A stretch of 64,000 nucleotides of DNA from Parabacteroides sp. (GCA_028689545.1 JAQVCX010000003.1:1-64000); one strand, 5' to 3'; positions 19,917-30,680 are shown, counted from the first letter of the stretch. The notes: a model not told the origin generated them from the sequence alone. A program made the numbers and translations.

Positions 19917-21049
19917 TAGATATTATCTTTTTGAGCGAGGACTACTTTCATGGGATTTAAACCAGCCTCAAACTTCTTGACAAGTTTACCGTCTGTTCCA
20001 AAACCATAAATATCGCCGTTATTCTTATAATCAGATTCGCTCACATATACATTACTTCCTGCCACATTCAACTTATATGGCTTAGCGATAGTGGTTCCAT
20101 CCTTGATCCAACTCTCCACCGCACCGGTATTCGTATCATAGCTCGTAAAAGTCGTCACGCTATTCCAATTCGCGTCATATTGAGAATAATAGGTATATAG
20201 TTTTCCATCCAGATAGTCCATTTCCGTAGCGTTCGGGCAAGCCTCCAATACCTTGACCTCATCCGTACGAGAGTCAATATATTGCAACGTATTCAACACC
20301 TCCGCATAATTACCCATCGACACTACATATACATTACCTTTATCATCAGAACGTACAAGTGTCGGATTAAGGACAACATCCAGTTTCTTGGTTTCGGTGA
20401 AAGAAGCCAAATCTACGACCGACACGGTTTTGTCATAACCAACCTCCGTAGCATAATCCATACCACCCGAATTAGCCACGTACAGTTTTTTATTGGCCAC
20501 CGCCATTTGTTCCGGGTTACGTCCCACCTTAACAGTCGCCTCTACTTCCAGCGAAGCGGTATCCAAGCGGGCTACCTGGCCGTTATAGTAGGAAGCATAT
20601 ACCTTGCCCCCATCCGCGATCAAGGCACGGGGTTGTCCCTCGGTCTTCACCTGCTTGATGGATTTAGCATGCAAATCTGTTACCTCAATCGTCGATTCAC
20701 CATAAACAGCGATATACATCTTATCGCCATAAACGATCATGTCTTGTGCCGTATCTCCCAGTCCTCTGCCGTTCTGAGCCAAGAAATAATCGGGAACCAA
20801 CTCGTCCTTCTCCACGTCATACATATACAAGCTGGAATTATTGTTTCCCATTTTACCGGAATTCAAGAAATAGAGGGCGAACACGGAGTTGTCTTCTCCC
20901 GGCTCTTCCGGTGTTTCCGGTGTTTCCGGTGTTGAAGGTTTTTCCGGTGTTGAAGGCTCGGGAATAGGATCACTGTCACTACAACCTACAAAGGAGAAAG
21001 ACATCAATGCGCATAAAGCGGAGATGTAAATAAAGTTTTTCTTTTTCAT
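19916..21049 (-). CDS. btuG: BtuG-like surface lipoprotein (YncE/DUF5074-type beta-propeller)
   Basis: Likely start MKKKNFIYISALCALMSFSFVGCSDS (21049); repeated propeller units 'GDKMYIAVYGESTIEVTDLHAKSIKQVKTEGQPRALIADGGKVYASYYNGQVARLDTASLEVEATVKVGRNPEQMAVANKKLYVANSGG'; downstream of btuB. Confidence 0.75.
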   Translation of the reverse strand: MKKKNFIYISALCALMSFSFVGCSDSDPIPEPSTPEKPSTPETPETPEEPGEDNSVFALYFLNSGKMGNNNSSLYMYDVEKDELVPDYFLAQNGRGLGDTAQDMIVYGDKMYIAVYGESTIEVTDLHAKSIKQVKTEGQPRALIADGGKVYASYYNGQVARLDTASLEVEATVKVGRNPEQMAVANKKLYVANSGGMDYATEVGYDKTVSVVDLASFTETKKLDVVLNPTLVRSDDKGNVYVVSMGNYAEVLNTLQYIDSRTDEVKVLEACPNATEMDYLDGKLYTYYSQYDANWNSVTTFTSYDTNTGAVESWIKDGTTIAKPYKLNVAGSNVYVSESDYKNNGDIYGFGTDGKLVKKFEAGLNPMKVVLAQKDNI

Positions 21050-21068
21050 TGTTCTACTATATAATTTA

Positions 21069-23072
21069 TTAATAAGATAAACAAACACTTAACCGCCAAG
21101 AACAGCCCGGCATCGGATAATACTGGATCACGTCATAATTCACATTCGCGAGATTCAACAATTCACCTTGCAGACGTAAGCTAAAATGACGGAAACGGAA
21201 ATCCCTATTTAAGGAAACACTTTGTTCCATATAGGAGTCGATCCTGTTCCGGTTGATGTTCTGTGGCAATGCATAACGATCTCCTACCGCGGTTAATAGA
21301 TAAGAGACATTCACCCACGGATTCTCCAAGGAAATGGAAACCGTTCCGGAATGACGAGGCGTATAAGGAATCTGATCCTTATAGTTTTTGGCCTCCGGAT
21401 CCGTTATATCTACCGCATACTGATAGGAATAGGTAGAAGCCAAGAGCAATTCCATCTTCAACGGCAGAGGAAATTGTGCCGAAAGATTCAAATCCGCACC
21501 TTTAATATCGACCTCTCCAAGATTCATCATCCGCCAGATATACATTGTAGGCAATGCCACAATCTTATCTTTCACGGTGTTATAATATCCATCAGCGGAG
21601 ACACTAAAATGCCTCAACCAATCACCACACGAACCGCTCCATGTTACGCCTACATTATATTGAGAGGTTTCTTCCGGCTTCAGATTAGTATTTCCCATAC
21701 GGAGATAATATAGATCCGTAAAAGTCGGCACCCGGAAAATATCTTTATAAGAAGCTCTTACCCTTAACGTACTCTCCGGAAAAGGTCTCCAAGATAAACT
21801 CACCGCTGGCGACAAACGTTTTTTATCCGCAGGTTTCTCACCTTGTTCTACCTTATCCGTAATATAGGTACCCAATAGACTTCCGGTAGCCGTAAACCGA
21901 CCATCCTTATATTGCACCGCTAGTACCGATTGAGAGGCCATTCGCTTGGGGTTAGGACCGTTCACGAAATTATTGTCCAGCATAGAGCGAGTTAAATCCG
22001 TTGTTAACGTAGCCGATACATTCTTTATAGGACTATAGAGCAAACCTACAGAGCCATAATACTCATTCTGTGTATTCAAATCGACTTGTTCCCCTGCCGC
22101 ATATTTATCATTTACATCTAGATAACGAGTAAAAGCATAATTATACTTAGCCATGGCCCGTAGCGTAAATTTCTCATTAAGAACATTCTTATACCCTGAT
22201 TGCACGAAGAAATTATTATCCCATAATCGCTCCGAAGTGTTCTTGTTGTATAAGTTAATAGAACCGGGAAGTCCCCGCTCCGAATCAAAATAGTACACCT
22301 TAAAGGAAAGTTCGCCTCCCTTGCCTAAATCACCGAAAAGATTACTTTCCAAATGGTAAGAATGGATATCACTGTTTCTACGCTCCTCGCTCGTTTCCAA
22401 TTCCCCATTAATTAATGTATAGGGATATTGTCCATCCGCACGCACGAAATCACCATGTAAGGATACGCTCCAACGCTTTCCTAATTTTTGATCATAATGC
22501 AGCATGGGATTAAAAAGCCCGAAGGAACCGCCCTTAACCTTAAGATAAGTATTAAACGATTTATCTTTAAACGTGGGCTTTCCGGTTTCTATATTCAAAG
22601 CCCCTGCCGAGGCATACACCCTTGCCGTTTGGAAGATGTCATCCGATTGCCCGATCGACAAGGAGACCATCTCCACATTATCCAAAGAGAAACGGCTGAT
22701 ATCGACTTGCCCGCTTTGCGCATCCGTAATCGTCACCCCATCGTAACTCACGGCGGTATGCTTCGCTCCCAAGCTACGTACCGAGACCGTTTTCAAGCCT
22801 CCGATCCCTCCATAATCCTGTACCGTAACTCCCGAGAAGCGTTTCACGGCCTCGGATAGGTCTTGTACACCCAACCGATCAATCCCCGCCCGGTCCATAA
22901 TTTGCAAAGGCGTACCTTCACGGGTGACCGACGGACGTACCTTTTCCACTACTTCCACCCCGGAAAGTTCGTGGTAGGCCGTCGTATCGATCTGTTGACC
23001 GGAAACGACACCCAAAGAAAATAACCATACGCTAAACACGCACAGGCATCTTATAAGATATAAATCTCGCAT
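21069..23072 (-). CDS. btuB: TonB-dependent outer-membrane corrinoid receptor
   Basis: Signal MRDLYLIRCLCVFSVWLFSLGVVSGQ; plug 'SEAVKRFSGVTVQDYGGIGGLKTVSVRSLGAKHTAVSYDGVTITDAQSGQVD'; directly downstream of a cobalamin riboswitch; the listed start at 23126 falls in the riboswitch 3' end. Confidence 0.9.
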   Translation of the reverse strand: MRDLYLIRCLCVFSVWLFSLGVVSGQQIDTTAYHELSGVEVVEKVRPSVTREGTPLQIMDRAGIDRLGVQDLSEAVKRFSGVTVQDYGGIGGLKTVSVRSLGAKHTAVSYDGVTITDAQSGQVDISRFSLDNVEMVSLSIGQSDDIFQTARVYASAGALNIETGKPTFKDKSFNTYLKVKGGSFGLFNPMLHYDQKLGKRWSVSLHGDFVRADGQYPYTLINGELETSEERRNSDIHSYHLESNLFGDLGKGGELSFKVYYFDSERGLPGSINLYNKNTSERLWDNNFFVQSGYKNVLNEKFTLRAMAKYNYAFTRYLDVNDKYAAGEQVDLNTQNEYYGSVGLLYSPIKNVSATLTTDLTRSMLDNNFVNGPNPKRMASQSVLAVQYKDGRFTATGSLLGTYITDKVEQGEKPADKKRLSPAVSLSWRPFPESTLRVRASYKDIFRVPTFTDLYYLRMGNTNLKPEETSQYNVGVTWSGSCGDWLRHFSVSADGYYNTVKDKIVALPTMYIWRMMNLGEVDIKGADLNLSAQFPLPLKMELLLASTYSYQYAVDITDPEAKNYKDQIPYTPRHSGTVSISLENPWVNVSYLLTAVGDRYALPQNINRNRIDSYMEQSVSLNRDFRFRHFSLRLQGELLNLANVNYDVIQYYPMPGCSWRLSVCLSY

Positions 23073-23124
23073 AATCATTCTAGGTTTACCAACGTCTTCA
23101 CCCGAAACGTCGCATAACAGAATC

Positions 23125-23305
23125 ATGGCAGGTTTTCTGACTCGTCCACCCTCTGTCGGCTACCTTCCCACCTATCCGATAGGCAGTGGCAACAAGATTT
23201 ACCGGGGCTTCAAGGACTTACAGCTACGGGTACAGCTCCGGACTCGCACCGGATTCCCTTTTACTAACCATTACCGGAATAGGCAATAGCTACACCTTGA
23301 TCGAT
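23125..23305 (-). ncRNA. Cobalamin riboswitch 1
   Basis: RNA-sense GGGAATCCGGTGCGAGTCCGGAGCTG...GTTGCCACTGCC...GTCAGAAAACCTGCC (B12 box); -7-like TATCTTCG upstream. Confidence 0.93.
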
Positions 23306-23727
23306 CGCGAAGATACGAGTTTAGTTTTTGATTAGCAACAAGAAAAGCAGGGCAAGCGCATCAAAATCCACATCTTTGTTGGATACCTATTCGTAATCAT
23401 GTTTGGTCAACTTTCACTTAGTTCTGCGAGAACTAAGATTTTTAGGCTTGGTTGCTGTAGCAAACTCCGTTCCATAAATAGACACAATGTGAAGAGAGAG
23501 TAATTTCCTGCCGTTCTTTTAGCAAACGATGTATTATTTTTACAAAAAGAATTTCTTTTCATAAATAATTAATATATTTGCAGCGGTAAAAACACTTTTG
23601 TTCTCGCAGGACTATACTTAAGAGAAAGAAAATAACCGCTAAATGAAGTAACGTATGTATGCGTTTTACAAAAGAATATTTTTATTATGAGTAATCTCAC
23701 ATATCATTAACTTAAACATTGTTATTT

Positions 23728-26700
23728 ATGTTAAAGAAGATCAACCATGCTAGTTTGCTCCTGCTTACAGGAACAATGGCCTTTTCCTTAAATGCCTACG
23801 CAGACTTAGCGCCAGAAAAGCCTATGATGACGATCTCCCAGCAAACAGGGAAAGTCAAAGGCGTTGTAGAGGATGATTTCGGTCCCGTAGCCGGAGCATC
23901 CGTAGTAGTGAAAGGAACAACCAATGGAACAATTACCGACATGGACGGTAATTTCACCTTGGACGGGATTAAGAATGGAGATATAATCCAAATCTCCTTT
24001 ATTGGATATTCGACACAAGAACTCAAGTACACGGGAGAACCGTCCTTGAAAATCAAGCTAGTCGAAGACTCCCAAAAGCTAGATGAAGTGGTTGTAACAG
24101 CCATGGGTATTAAAAAAGACGCAAAGAAATTAGGTTATGCGGTAAGTACGATCGACGCGGGAGATTTGGTAAAAACAGGAACACCCGACTTCGCGACTTC
24201 CCTATATGGTAAGGCATCCGGAGTACGTATACAAGCAGCACCCGGAGGAGGAACATCTGCGGTTTCCATCTCTGTTCGTGGCCTTTCTTCTATTTCGGGA
24301 ACAACACAGCCATTAATTGTAATGGATGGAGTGCCCATTCACAATGGAGACGCAAACAAGGATGACTATTGGACTAATCAGCGTGTAGAATCAAACGGCT
24401 TGGTTGACATCAACCCCGAGGATATCGCGAACATCTCTATATTGAAAGGTGCCGCGGCTTCCGCGTTATATGGATCGGAGGCAGCCAATGGTGTTGTAAT
24501 GATCACAACAAAAACCGGTAAGGGGACGAGTGGCCTGGGTATAGATTTCAGCGCGAATGTTAGTTTTGACAAGGTTGCCTATATGCCATCTATACAAGAT
24601 CAATTCGGACCTGGCTACGATAATGCGCTACGCTATTCATATGGCAATGAATATGAGCAACAGACCGGATTTCAAAACACCCGTACAGATCGTAATGGAA
24701 ATTCCGTAATCAGTCCGCGTAACACCTATTACTCTTGGGGTATGCCTTATGACAACACTACCCAACTGTATACGTTTAATGGACAGACTCGTACTTATTC
24801 CCCAGTTGGGCATAATCAATGGAATGATATCTTCCAAACGGGCGTGAACCAGACATACAACTTGGCCGTCACGAGTGGTTCGGAGAAAGGCAACATGCGT
24901 TTTTCTTATACCTATATGGATAATACACCGACGCAGTTGAATTCTCATAACAACAAGCATAACTTTTCGGTATCGGGCAACACCAATATCACAAAGACCT
25001 TGAAACTTGATTATTCCGCCAACTACATGCGGCAACAGATCAAGAATCGTACGTATCGTATCAGTCGCCTGCTGACCAATTATTCCGGTATGTTTACAAG
25101 CTTCGACGACGTGGCCTATTTGCGAGATCACACTGTTACCAGCATGGGCTACCAAAACACGAATTACACAAGCGACACATTGACTCCCGACGAGGCTTAC
25201 GATTGGAATCCGTCTTTCAATGCCTTGGGAAGCGAATACTTCTGGAATCTATATGGAAAGGAACAGCGGGAAAATAACAACCGTCTTATCGCCAGTGTTA
25301 CTCCTAGCTGGGAAATCATTCACGGACTGACCGCCCGTGGTCGTTTGTCTACCGACTTGACCTTTGACGAAGTAGAGAATAAGAATAGCACGGAGACTCC
25401 TAACGTGTTCAAGACTCCTGGTAATTATACAGGTTCCTATGGCACCAGCAACTCCAAGTATGAGATTTACTACGGCGATATCATGTTGATGTTCGACCGT
25501 ACGTTCGCCGAGAAATACAATGTTACGGCCAATGTAGGTTGGTCTGGCCGACAAGAACGCTACTTGAAGACCTCTGTAGAAACACGAGGTGGCCTCAGCG
25601 TGGAAAACTGGTTCCACTTGAACGCGTCCGCGTTGAGCCCGGGAAATCCAAGTATGGATAAAAGCACATTGTTGAAGACCGCGTTCTTCGCTACCGCTTC
25701 TGTTGGCTATGACAATTGGGCTTATCTGGAAGGAACAGTCCGCCAAGAGAAGATATCCACGCTAGCACCGGGTATGAACTCTTTCTTCTATCCCTCAGTA
25801 AATGGTAGCGTTATCTATACATCCTTGCTAAAAGACAATAATCCCAGTTGGTACGATTATGGAAAAGTACGCGTCAGCTATGGTATCGTAGGTAACGCCC
25901 CCATGATTTATAAAGCGGCTACCGGCTATAAACAAGGCACGGCAGATAGCTATATCTACAACCAGATTCTCACAAGCGGGCTTGGAAATGACAACATCAA
26001 ACCCGAGAAAAAGTATGAGTTTGAGTTAGGATGGGAAAACAAATTCTTAGGCAACCGTTTGGGATTCGAGATGTCATATTATCATAACCGGATCAAGGAT
26101 CAGATATTGAACGCGTCTTCTTCCGCGTCTTCCGGAGCATCTTCTATCTGGATGAATGTAGGCGAGTTGAAAAATGTCGGCGTTGAAATGTCAATGTATG
26201 GAACTCCTATCCAGACCAAAGACTGGAATTGGGAACTTCGTGCCAACTGGGCATGGAACCGCAATGAGGTAGTTAAATTGGCAGACGGCATCAACTCCAT
26301 CGATCATAGCAATGTAGATAACGGAGCGGCCATCTTGCAATCGTATGTGGGAGAGTCTATGGGTGACTGGTATGTGTACGGCACGGTGAAAGATGAAAAC
26401 GGCAACAAAGTTGTTGATGATAAAGGTATGTATAAAGTAGACTACACAAAACGGGTAAAAGCAGGTAACGCCATGCCGAAAGTAGTAGGTGGATTTGGAA
26501 CTTCTCTTAGTTACAAGGATTTTTACCTAGATGCCACATTTGATTTCCGTTTCGGCGGTGATGTCTTGAACTTGCCTTATCAGTATATGTCTGAACTCGG
26601 TATCTTGGAAGCTTCCTTGGGTGGACGCGACGCCGCCAATGGTGGATTGAGTTGGTATGCGGATGGCAATGACTTGTCTGACCCCTCAAAACGTCACCTT

Positions 26701-27129
26701 ACGACCCAAGCTGCCGGATCTACGGTAAATGGCAACTTCGTATATGACAATGGTGTCATCCAATCCGGAGTGAAAGAAGATGGGACAAGCAACGATATTA
26801 TTGCCACCGCGGGAGAAACGTGGTACAATCAATACGGATGGGGCTATTCGGGCAACATCACATACGAGAACGCGGTGCAGAAGAACTCTTATATCAAATT
26901 GCGTGAGCTAAGCCTAGGCTACAACTTGCCTAAAAACCTTGTCTCCAAATTTGGCTGCAAGAACTTGATGGTTTCCGTATACGGACGAAACCTGTTCTAT
27001 ATTTATAAAACATTGAAAGAGTTTGACGCAGAATGCACAGATGGTACAACCTGGATTACCCAAGCACAGATCGGAGGTTCAACCGCTACGACACGTTCTT
27101 TCGGTTTCTCTGTTCGCGCTAGTTTCTAA
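23728..27129 (+). CDS. SusC/RagA-family TonB-linked outer membrane protein
   Basis: Carboxypeptidase-regulatory-like N-domain 'GKVKGVVEDDFGPVAGASVVVKGTTNGTITDMDGNF', 'DEVVVTAMGIKKD', SusC plug; ATG at 23728. Confidence 0.95.
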   Translation: MLKKINHASLLLLTGTMAFSLNAYADLAPEKPMMTISQQTGKVKGVVEDDFGPVAGASVVVKGTTNGTITDMDGNFTLDGIKNGDIIQISFIGYSTQELKYTGEPSLKIKLVEDSQKLDEVVVTAMGIKKDAKKLGYAVSTIDAGDLVKTGTPDFATSLYGKASGVRIQAAPGGGTSAVSISVRGLSSISGTTQPLIVMDGVPIHNGDANKDDYWTNQRVESNGLVDINPEDIANISILKGAAASALYGSEAANGVVMITTKTGKGTSGLGIDFSANVSFDKVAYMPSIQDQFGPGYDNALRYSYGNEYEQQTGFQNTRTDRNGNSVISPRNTYYSWGMPYDNTTQLYTFNGQTRTYSPVGHNQWNDIFQTGVNQTYNLAVTSGSEKGNMRFSYTYMDNTPTQLNSHNNKHNFSVSGNTNITKTLKLDYSANYMRQQIKNRTYRISRLLTNYSGMFTSFDDVAYLRDHTVTSMGYQNTNYTSDTLTPDEAYDWNPSFNALGSEYFWNLYGKEQRENNNRLIASVTPSWEIIHGLTARGRLSTDLTFDEVENKNSTETPNVFKTPGNYTGSYGTSNSKYEIYYGDIMLMFDRTFAEKYNVTANVGWSGRQERYLKTSVETRGGLSVENWFHLNASALSPGNPSMDKSTLLKTAFFATASVGYDNWAYLEGTVRQEKISTLAPGMNSFFYPSVNGSVIYTSLLKDNNPSWYDYGKVRVSYGIVGNAPMIYKAATGYKQGTADSYIYNQILTSGLGNDNIKPEKKYEFELGWENKFLGNRLGFEMSYYHNRIKDQILNASSSASSGASSIWMNVGELKNVGVEMSMYGTPIQTKDWNWELRANWAWNRNEVVKLADGINSIDHSNVDNGAAILQSYVGESMGDWYVYGTVKDENGNKVVDDKGMYKVDYTKRVKAGNAMPKVVGGFGTSLSYKDFYLDATFDFRFGGDVLNLPYQYMSELGILEASLGGRDAANGGLSWYADGNDLSDPSKRHLTTQAAGSTVNGNFVYDNGVIQSGVKEDGTSNDIIATAGETWYNQYGWGYSGNITYENAVQKNSYIKLRELSLGYNLPKNLVSKFGCKNLMVSVYGRNLFYIYKTLKEFDAECTDGTTWITQAQIGGSTATTRSFGFSVRASF

Positions 27130-27162
27130 ATTGGAAAATAAACAGATAAAAATGGCATATTT

Positions 27163-28767
27163 ATGAAAAGAATATATTCACTCGCACTTGGATGTGCGGC
27201 CTTACTTGCTACATTCTCTTGTAGCGACGATAAATACACGGATCAATATCGAGATCCGTCCAAGACACAGTCCGTTTCATGTCCCGCTTTGATGGTAGGT
27301 ATATGGCAGGCCTGTAATACATGGATGAACCCTGTTTACTACAGATATTATGTGTCTTCCACAACTTCCGGCAGGTTCTCGGGAGTCATCGGTTATACAA
27401 ACGCGAAAGACCGCTTCGCCGGAGCCGGACAAGGGTATTTCAACGAACGTTGGAAAAACTTTTATCAAACGTTGGCCCAGTACAGATTACTGGAGAAGAC
27501 TTACAACGAGGCGGCGGAGAGCGACAAACAAGATCAATATGTGTTTTATCTTTTAGGTCGGTCCGTCATGGAAGAGCAATTGTATGAAGTGCTTTCCTTA
27601 TGGGGAGGTTGTCCTTTCTCTGAGGCAGGTACACTGGGTCTTACTGGCGACATCGCGGCTTCCAAGCCTAAATATGATTCCGCGACAGACCTATACAAGA
27701 TGATCTTGAACGATCTGGATGAGGTGAATACCTATTTGAACAATAATACGTTAACCAGTGCCGCAAATACATATCTCAAGTCAGAGGATTATGTAAACGA
27801 TGGTGATATCACCTTGTGGCAAAAGTACATAAACTCCGTACGTTTGCGTGTAGCGACCCATCTAGCCTCCAACGGCGACTTGGCAAGCGACGCACGAGCA
27901 GTCATCCAGAGTATGCTGAGCAATCCGGGCGCGTATCCATTGGTAGACACGAACAACGAGAATGCCACGGTATCACAAAGCGACGACGCGTTCAACTTCG
28001 ACAAAGATTTGCAAAATGCGATAGAGAACTCCAACTACAATCGTATGTCTGGCTTTATGCAACGTGCCTTGAACGCGAACACATCCAATCCGGACCCTCG
28101 CTTGGAAGCCCTGTATGATCCTAATTGGGATAACGAATACATCGGATTGGATCCAACCGAGAGCGTATCAGATCAAGACGCTAATATGAGTATCTCTACA
28201 CATGGTACGGCTAAGTATTACGCGGCTCTGGATACATCCACCTTCACACGTAACCCCGGTTTCCCCGGTATTTGGATGACAGCCGCCGAGGTCGCGTTCA
28301 TGAAAGCCGAGGCTTACGCCAATAATTGGGCCAGCGGCGACGCTAAAGAGGCTTACATAGATGGCGTGAAACTATCCACGGAATTCTATTTTAACTTAAA
28401 CTCCACCGGAACTTATCGCGATGCCTTAACCCCGCCGACAACGGCCGTGGTTGAAGCTTACGCGGAATCCCAATGGAACGCGAGCAACCCGCTAAAATCG
28501 ATCTTGACACAACGCTGGATCCACCATGGTGCCATACAGGAACTAGAGGCATGGAATGTGGTTCGCCGTACGGGATACCCTGAACTCTATTTCAAGAAGG
28601 ATCCTCAATCAACCGCTACTAAGCTTCCCTTGGAGCGTTTGATGTATCCTTCGGATGAGATAGACTATAATCAAGACAATCTGAATCAATTCTTAAACGG
28701 CACAGAAGATTCTTGGTATATAACGCTACCTTGGATGAAAAGCTCATGGTATTCGGTGATAGATTAA
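27163..28767 (+). CDS. SusD/RagB-family nutrient-binding lipoprotein
   Basis: Lipobox 'LLATFSC', C-terminal SusD-type features, immediately downstream of SusC. Confidence 0.9.
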   Translation: MKRIYSLALGCAALLATFSCSDDKYTDQYRDPSKTQSVSCPALMVGIWQACNTWMNPVYYRYYVSSTTSGRFSGVIGYTNAKDRFAGAGQGYFNERWKNFYQTLAQYRLLEKTYNEAAESDKQDQYVFYLLGRSVMEEQLYEVLSLWGGCPFSEAGTLGLTGDIAASKPKYDSATDLYKMILNDLDEVNTYLNNNTLTSAANTYLKSEDYVNDGDITLWQKYINSVRLRVATHLASNGDLASDARAVIQSMLSNPGAYPLVDTNNENATVSQSDDAFNFDKDLQNAIENSNYNRMSGFMQRALNANTSNPDPRLEALYDPNWDNEYIGLDPTESVSDQDANMSISTHGTAKYYAALDTSTFTRNPGFPGIWMTAAEVAFMKAEAYANNWASGDAKEAYIDGVKLSTEFYFNLNSTGTYRDALTPPTTAVVEAYAESQWNASNPLKSILTQRWIHHGAIQELEAWNVVRRTGYPELYFKKDPQSTATKLPLERLMYPSDEIDYNQDNLNQFLNGTEDSWYITLPWMKSSWYSVID

Positions 28768-28841
28768 GACGAGACACTATATATGAGTAAATTATACCAC
28801 AATAATGTTACAACATAACTGATGGAATATTGTGGATCAGG

Positions 28842-28872
28842 AAACCGCGCCGAAGTGATTCGCCGCGGTTTT
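28842..28872 (+). terminator. Intrinsic terminator AAACCGCG...CGCGGTTTT
   Basis: GC-rich 8-bp stem then TTTT, after the SusD gene. Confidence 0.7.
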
Positions 28873-28919
28873 ATTTTGCATATCTCCCGGATTTTCACGA
28901 ATATCGCGTATCGGAAATC

Positions 28920-29486
28920 CTACCGCAACACAGAACAGTCCCTTGCTGATTCCCACTTGAAGCAATGTATATCCGTTAAGTTGATTCTCATGATATACTC
29001 ATCCTCGCCAATATACTCATCCAGCAATCTTTGCGAGAAGCCGCATCCACCGCAAGACTCCGCTTTCTTCAAGACTTCTACAAGCGGATAGAACGTATGC
29101 GCGTACTCCCCCGGCCGATAAACCTCCTCCTCGCACATAAGCGTTTCTTTTGTATCACATATGATTAGGAATTCACTATTATCTCTGGTGAATCTTCTCG
29201 CGCATTCCAATCGCGCGGTAAAACTTGCTATTTTGCCCTCCTTACCGATTTCTGCGCACGTGCGGAATAGAACAGGTCTGGTTTTCGGCAGATAGTTTCT
29301 CAAGACGATGTCCCACACATCGAAAAAGGCTTTTCCCTTTTCGGCGGGACCTGTACGAATCCAGTTATCAATAAACGTAATGGTCCGCTCGGTTATCCCC
29401 GAGTCTTTTTCCAGGATATCAATCAAGTTTTGAGCTATCTCAATCTTCTGATTCCCGGATAGCCTGTATCGGAACTTATCATCCAT
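28920..29486 (-). CDS. Hypothetical protein with possible ADP-ribosyltransferase-like fold
   Basis: Likely start MDDKFRYRL (29486); 'RPVLFRTCAEI' (R), 'KIASFTARLECARRF' (STS-like), 'DEYIGEDEYIMRINL' (ExE-like) in the correct order. Confidence 0.4.
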   Translation of the reverse strand: MDDKFRYRLSGNQKIEIAQNLIDILEKDSGITERTITFIDNWIRTGPAEKGKAFFDVWDIVLRNYLPKTRPVLFRTCAEIGKEGKIASFTARLECARRFTRDNSEFLIICDTKETLMCEEEVYRPGEYAHTFYPLVEVLKKAESCGGCGFSQRLLDEYIGEDEYIMRINLTDIHCFKWESARDCSVLR

Positions 29487-29676
29487 CAACTCCAAGGAAT
29501 AACCGTACAAGGCTTACCTGTCGAAGGGCAGGCCTTGTCGAAATTAACACATATCGTTTGGATGTATAGCAATCAATGTGAGTGCCGAAATGTCCTTTCG
29601 CACGGATCTTGTCGGCCTGCCTTTCTAGCCATTCGTATGCCGGATGGCTCGTATCTAATTCAATATGTAGATTCAT
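29479..29676 (-). pseudogene. Possible truncated cyclase/kynurenine formamidase-like gene (N-terminal fragment)
   Basis: MNLHIELDTSHPAYEWLERQADKIRAKGHFGTHIDCYTS resembles the GTHIDxP/Y motif of the cyclase family, then sequence degenerates. Confidence 0.35.
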
Positions 29677-29821
29677 CTTTTTCCGTATTCAGAAGTTTAT
29701 CTGGAACAAAGTTAATATAAAAAGCGAGATTGAGAAAAAACGGATCTCATCCGTTCGTCTTCTTCTCGATTTTTAATAACTTCGCGTCTTTAGGCTGTAA
29801 CAATTTGGTTTAAACAAGAAT

Positions 29822-30619
29822 ATGGGAATCGGGAAATGGATAGGCGGTGTCTTGGGCTTTATGGCTTTCGGGCCGCTAGGTGCCTTGGGCGGTATTATAT
29901 TGGGCTCTTTCTTTGAGGGAGGGGCGAACATGACGGGACAATCGTTCGGTGGTGGAAGTAGTTATAGTGATGAATATACGCAAAGGGATGCGGATGCCGG
30001 TCAGCGGAACAGTTTCCTTTTCTCCATGCTGGTAATGGCATCCTATATCATCCGCGCCGACGGGAAGATCATGCATAGCGAGATGGAATACGTCCGTCAA
30101 TTCCTACGGAGGAACTTCGGCGAGATCGCCGTAGGCCAAGGCGAGGAGATCTTGCTGAAGCTTTTCGACCAGGCCAAGCGCATGGATCAAGAGAGCGGCA
30201 TGGGATTCAAGAACACCATCCGGGAATGCGGGACCCAGATCGCGTACAGCCTAAGTTATGAGGAGCGGCTGCAACTGCTGGCCTTCCTCGCCGAGATCGC
30301 CAAGAGCGACGGGAATGTGTGCGCGGCCGAGATCGAGGCCTTGAAAGAGATAGCGATGGCGATGGGAATGTCGGATAGAGAGGTGGAGTCTATGTTGAAT
30401 CTTCAAGGAAACTCCCTAGATGATGCCTATAAGGTATTGGAGATAGAATCCACGGCTACGGACGAGGAGGTGCGGACCGCTTACCGCCGCATGGCCGTCA
30501 AGCATCATCCGGACAAAGTGGCCAACCTAGGAGAGGATATCCGCAAGGCGGCTAACGAGAAACTCCAAAAGATCAATGAGGCAAAGGAACGTATCTATAA
30601 AGCGAGAGGCTTAAAGTAA
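29822..30619 (+). CDS. DjlA-like TerB/J-domain co-chaperone
   Basis: Central TerB-like helical region and C-terminal J domain 'DAYKVLEIESTATDEEVRTAYRRMAVKHHPDKV'. Confidence 0.9.
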   Translation: MGIGKWIGGVLGFMAFGPLGALGGIILGSFFEGGANMTGQSFGGGSSYSDEYTQRDADAGQRNSFLFSMLVMASYIIRADGKIMHSEMEYVRQFLRRNFGEIAVGQGEEILLKLFDQAKRMDQESGMGFKNTIRECGTQIAYSLSYEERLQLLAFLAEIAKSDGNVCAAEIEALKEIAMAMGMSDREVESMLNLQGNSLDDAYKVLEIESTATDEEVRTAYRRMAVKHHPDKVANLGEDIRKAANEKLQKINEAKERIYKARGLK

Positions 30620-30680
30620 GACTCGGCGAATGGTATTACTATCGGATTATCAAGAGATTATATTTACCGGAATTTCCTTT

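Noticed and set aside
20282-20935. 217-aa + strand ORF with FPVFPV repeats
   Set aside because: Antisense to btuG; the repeat is the complement of the Pro/Glu/Thr-rich lipoprotein linker.
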